A stretch of DNA of 7,835 nt from JAEHDI01 sp035455185 (GTDB taxonomy: Bacteria; Acidobacteriota; Terriglobia; Bryobacterales; Bryobacteraceae): positions 1-7,835 of the forward strand of contig DATIFQ010000270.1 of assembly GCA_035455185.1 (NCBI GenBank), read 5' to 3'. Of this stretch, positions 6,866-7,835 are shown piece after piece. The translations under genes and the position numbers were made by a program. Each line of letters starts with the position of its first letter. Position 1 is the first letter of the stretch. A model generated the notes under the pieces. The model did no database searches, had not been told where the DNA came from, and was given only the letters and a program-made list of their open reading frames with translations.

Positions 6866-7498
6866 GTGCTGCAGCAACTCTTCTTTCTGACAATCGTTCG
6901 TCCCCTTGTCCTGATCGTGCTGGGCCTGAACGTCCGGCACCTCGATCGGATTCCGGTGAAGGGGCCGGCGATTATCGTCTCCAACCACAACAGCCACCTG
7001 GACACCCTCGTTCTCATGACGCTGCTTCCCCGGCGCCTGTTGCGCGCGCTGCGACCAGTTGCGGCAACAGACTACTTCCTGCGGGACCGCCTGCTGGCCT
7101 GGTTTGCACTGACCATCATGCACATCATTCCCCTCGAGCGTCAGGCGGTGGAGCGTGGCCAAGACCCCCTGGCCTCCTGCTCCGAAGCGTTGCGCAATGG
7201 CGAACTCCTGATTCTCTTTCCTGAAGGTTCTCGCGGAAAGCCCGAGCAGATGGGCAGCTTCAAGACCGGCATCGCTCACCTCGCCAAGCGACATCCGGAC
7301 GTGCCGATCACGCCGGTATTCCTGCACGGACTCGGAAAGGCGCTGCCGAAAGGCGAAGCACTGCTCGTCCCGTTTTTCTGCGATGTGTTTGTGGGCGAAC
7401 CGGTACAGTGGACCGGCGACCGTCAGAGTTTCATGACGACGCTCGAAACAGCATTGAATACATTGGCCGCGGAAGGCTCGTTTCCCGCCTGGGATTAA
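6866..7498 (+). CDS. plsC: 1-acyl-sn-glycerol-3-phosphate acyltransferase (PlsC family)
   Basis: Membrane-associated acyltransferase expected to add a second acyl chain to lysophosphatidate, producing the phosphatidate used by the CDP-diglyceride synthase just upstream. The catalytic motif is N40-H41-N-S-H-L-D46 (HX4D), and the glycerol-phosphate-binding motif is FPEGSRG starting at F118. A VPITPVFLHG segment further on matches the fourth conserved block of the family. Residues 2-22 are hydrophobic and probably anchor the protein in the membrane. Its 210 residues are normal for PlsC. The GTG start lies nine bases after the previous stop with only a weak GAGAG upstream; no later start would keep the anchor. 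Placement in the operon suggests a dedicated acyltransferase, though the acyl acceptor could also be another lysolipid. Confidence 0.88.
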   Translation: MLQQLFFLTIVRPLVLIVLGLNVRHLDRIPVKGPAIIVSNHNSHLDTLVLMTLLPRRLLRALRPVAATDYFLRDRLLAWFALTIMHIIPLERQAVERGQDPLASCSEALRNGELLILFPEGSRGKPEQMGSFKTGIAHLAKRHPDVPITPVFLHGLGKALPKGEALLVPFFCDVFVGEPVQWTGDRQSFMTTLETALNTLAAEGSFPAWD

Positions 7499-7523
7499 GT
7501 GATAGACTGCCCAAGCGACCGCT

Positions 7524-7527
7524 GGAG
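7524..7527 (+). promoter_or_regulatory. Ribosome binding site GGAG for the amidohydrolase
   Basis: GGAG sits seven bases before ATG 7535 and supports that start. The 36-base gap after the acyltransferase shows no terminator, so the gene is likely cotranscribed. Confidence 0.6.
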
Positions 7528-7534
7528 ATCGCCC

Positions 7535-7835
7535 ATGCAGACAGCACCGAGCAAGACCCTTGTCGACTGCCACGTGCATCTCGCGGCGCTCCCCGACGGC
7601 GACAACGGCTGCTTTATTTCGCCGAAGCTGCTCAAGAGCCCGCTATTTCGCTTCCTCTTATGGAAGCATGACCTCTCGCCGGCGCTTCCGCAGGAAAGCA
7701 ACCGGAAATACCTCGACCATCTTCTCGCCGAGTTACGCGCCTCCCGGCATGTGCAGAAGGCCGTGCTCCTCGGCATGGACGGGTTCTACGACCGGACCGG
7801 TCTGCTCAACCGGCAGCACACGGAGTTTCTCATCA
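7535..7835 (+). CDS. Amidohydrolase family protein, N-terminal part (runs off window)
   Basis: The reading frame is open from ATG 7535 to the window end, giving 100 codons with no stop. The motif D11-C-H-V-H15-L at the N-terminus is the first metal-binding HxH signature of the amidohydrolase superfamily (TIM-barrel metal-dependent hydrolases), most like the amidohydrolase-2/ACMSD branch, where it sits within the first 20 residues after the first strand. A second strand-like segment, KAVLLGMDG, follows at about 74-82. The remaining metal ligands lie beyond the window, so activity and substrate cannot be judged. GGAG seven bases upstream supports the start. It may be part of the lipid operon by proximity, but its link to lipid chemistry is not evident. 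Confidence 0.78.
   Translation, partial: MQTAPSKTLVDCHVHLAALPDGDNGCFISPKLLKSPLFRFLLWKHDLSPALPQESNRKYLDHLLAELRASRHVQKAVLLGMDGFYDRTGLLNRQHTEFLI

Noticed and set aside
6764..7579. Minus-strand open frame of 271 codons over the YnbB/PlsC region
   Set aside because: It covers the CdsA signature and the PlsC catalytic motifs of genes on the other strand and shows no recognisable domain.

Overview
The window carries six genes, all on the + strand and packed tightly. Five are recognisable by motif or family; the second is an unassigned exported protein. High GC, GTG starts, short spacers and an exported protein with a signal peptide point to a Gram-negative-type bacterium of high GC content. The style resembles environmental phyla such as Nitrospirota, but that placement is a guess and nothing here proves it.

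Block 1 (41-5173): a 1139-residue fusion joins an LplT-type lysophospholipid transporter, a PlsC-type acyltransferase and an Aas-type acyl-ACP synthetase in one chain. Nine bases later comes a 567-residue unassigned protein with a signal peptide, a CxxC pair, a His...Cys arrangement reminiscent of circularly permuted NlpC/P60-papain enzymes, and a C-terminal membrane anchor.

Spacer (5174-5309): 136 bases, AT-richer than the genes, with inverted and direct repeats and a plausible promoter. It appears to separate two transcription units.

Block 2 (5310 to the window edge): a CDP-alcohol phosphatidyltransferase of the YnbA type, a CDP-diglyceride synthase of the YnbB type (start overlapping the previous stop by one base), a second PlsC-type acyltransferase nine bases later, and the first 100 codons of a metal-dependent amidohydrolase that runs off the window.

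Together the genes describe membrane phospholipid handling. Block 1 would bring lysophospholipids back in and reacylate them. Block 2 holds consecutive steps from lysophosphatidate to phosphatidate (PlsC), to CDP-diacylglycerol (YnbB), to a phospholipid of unknown head group (YnbA). The least explained parts are the unassigned exported protein, the Asp-to-Asn changes in the YnbA-type active-site motif, and the repeat-rich spacer. No RNA genes, CRISPR arrays, insertion sequences or convincing intrinsic terminators were seen.
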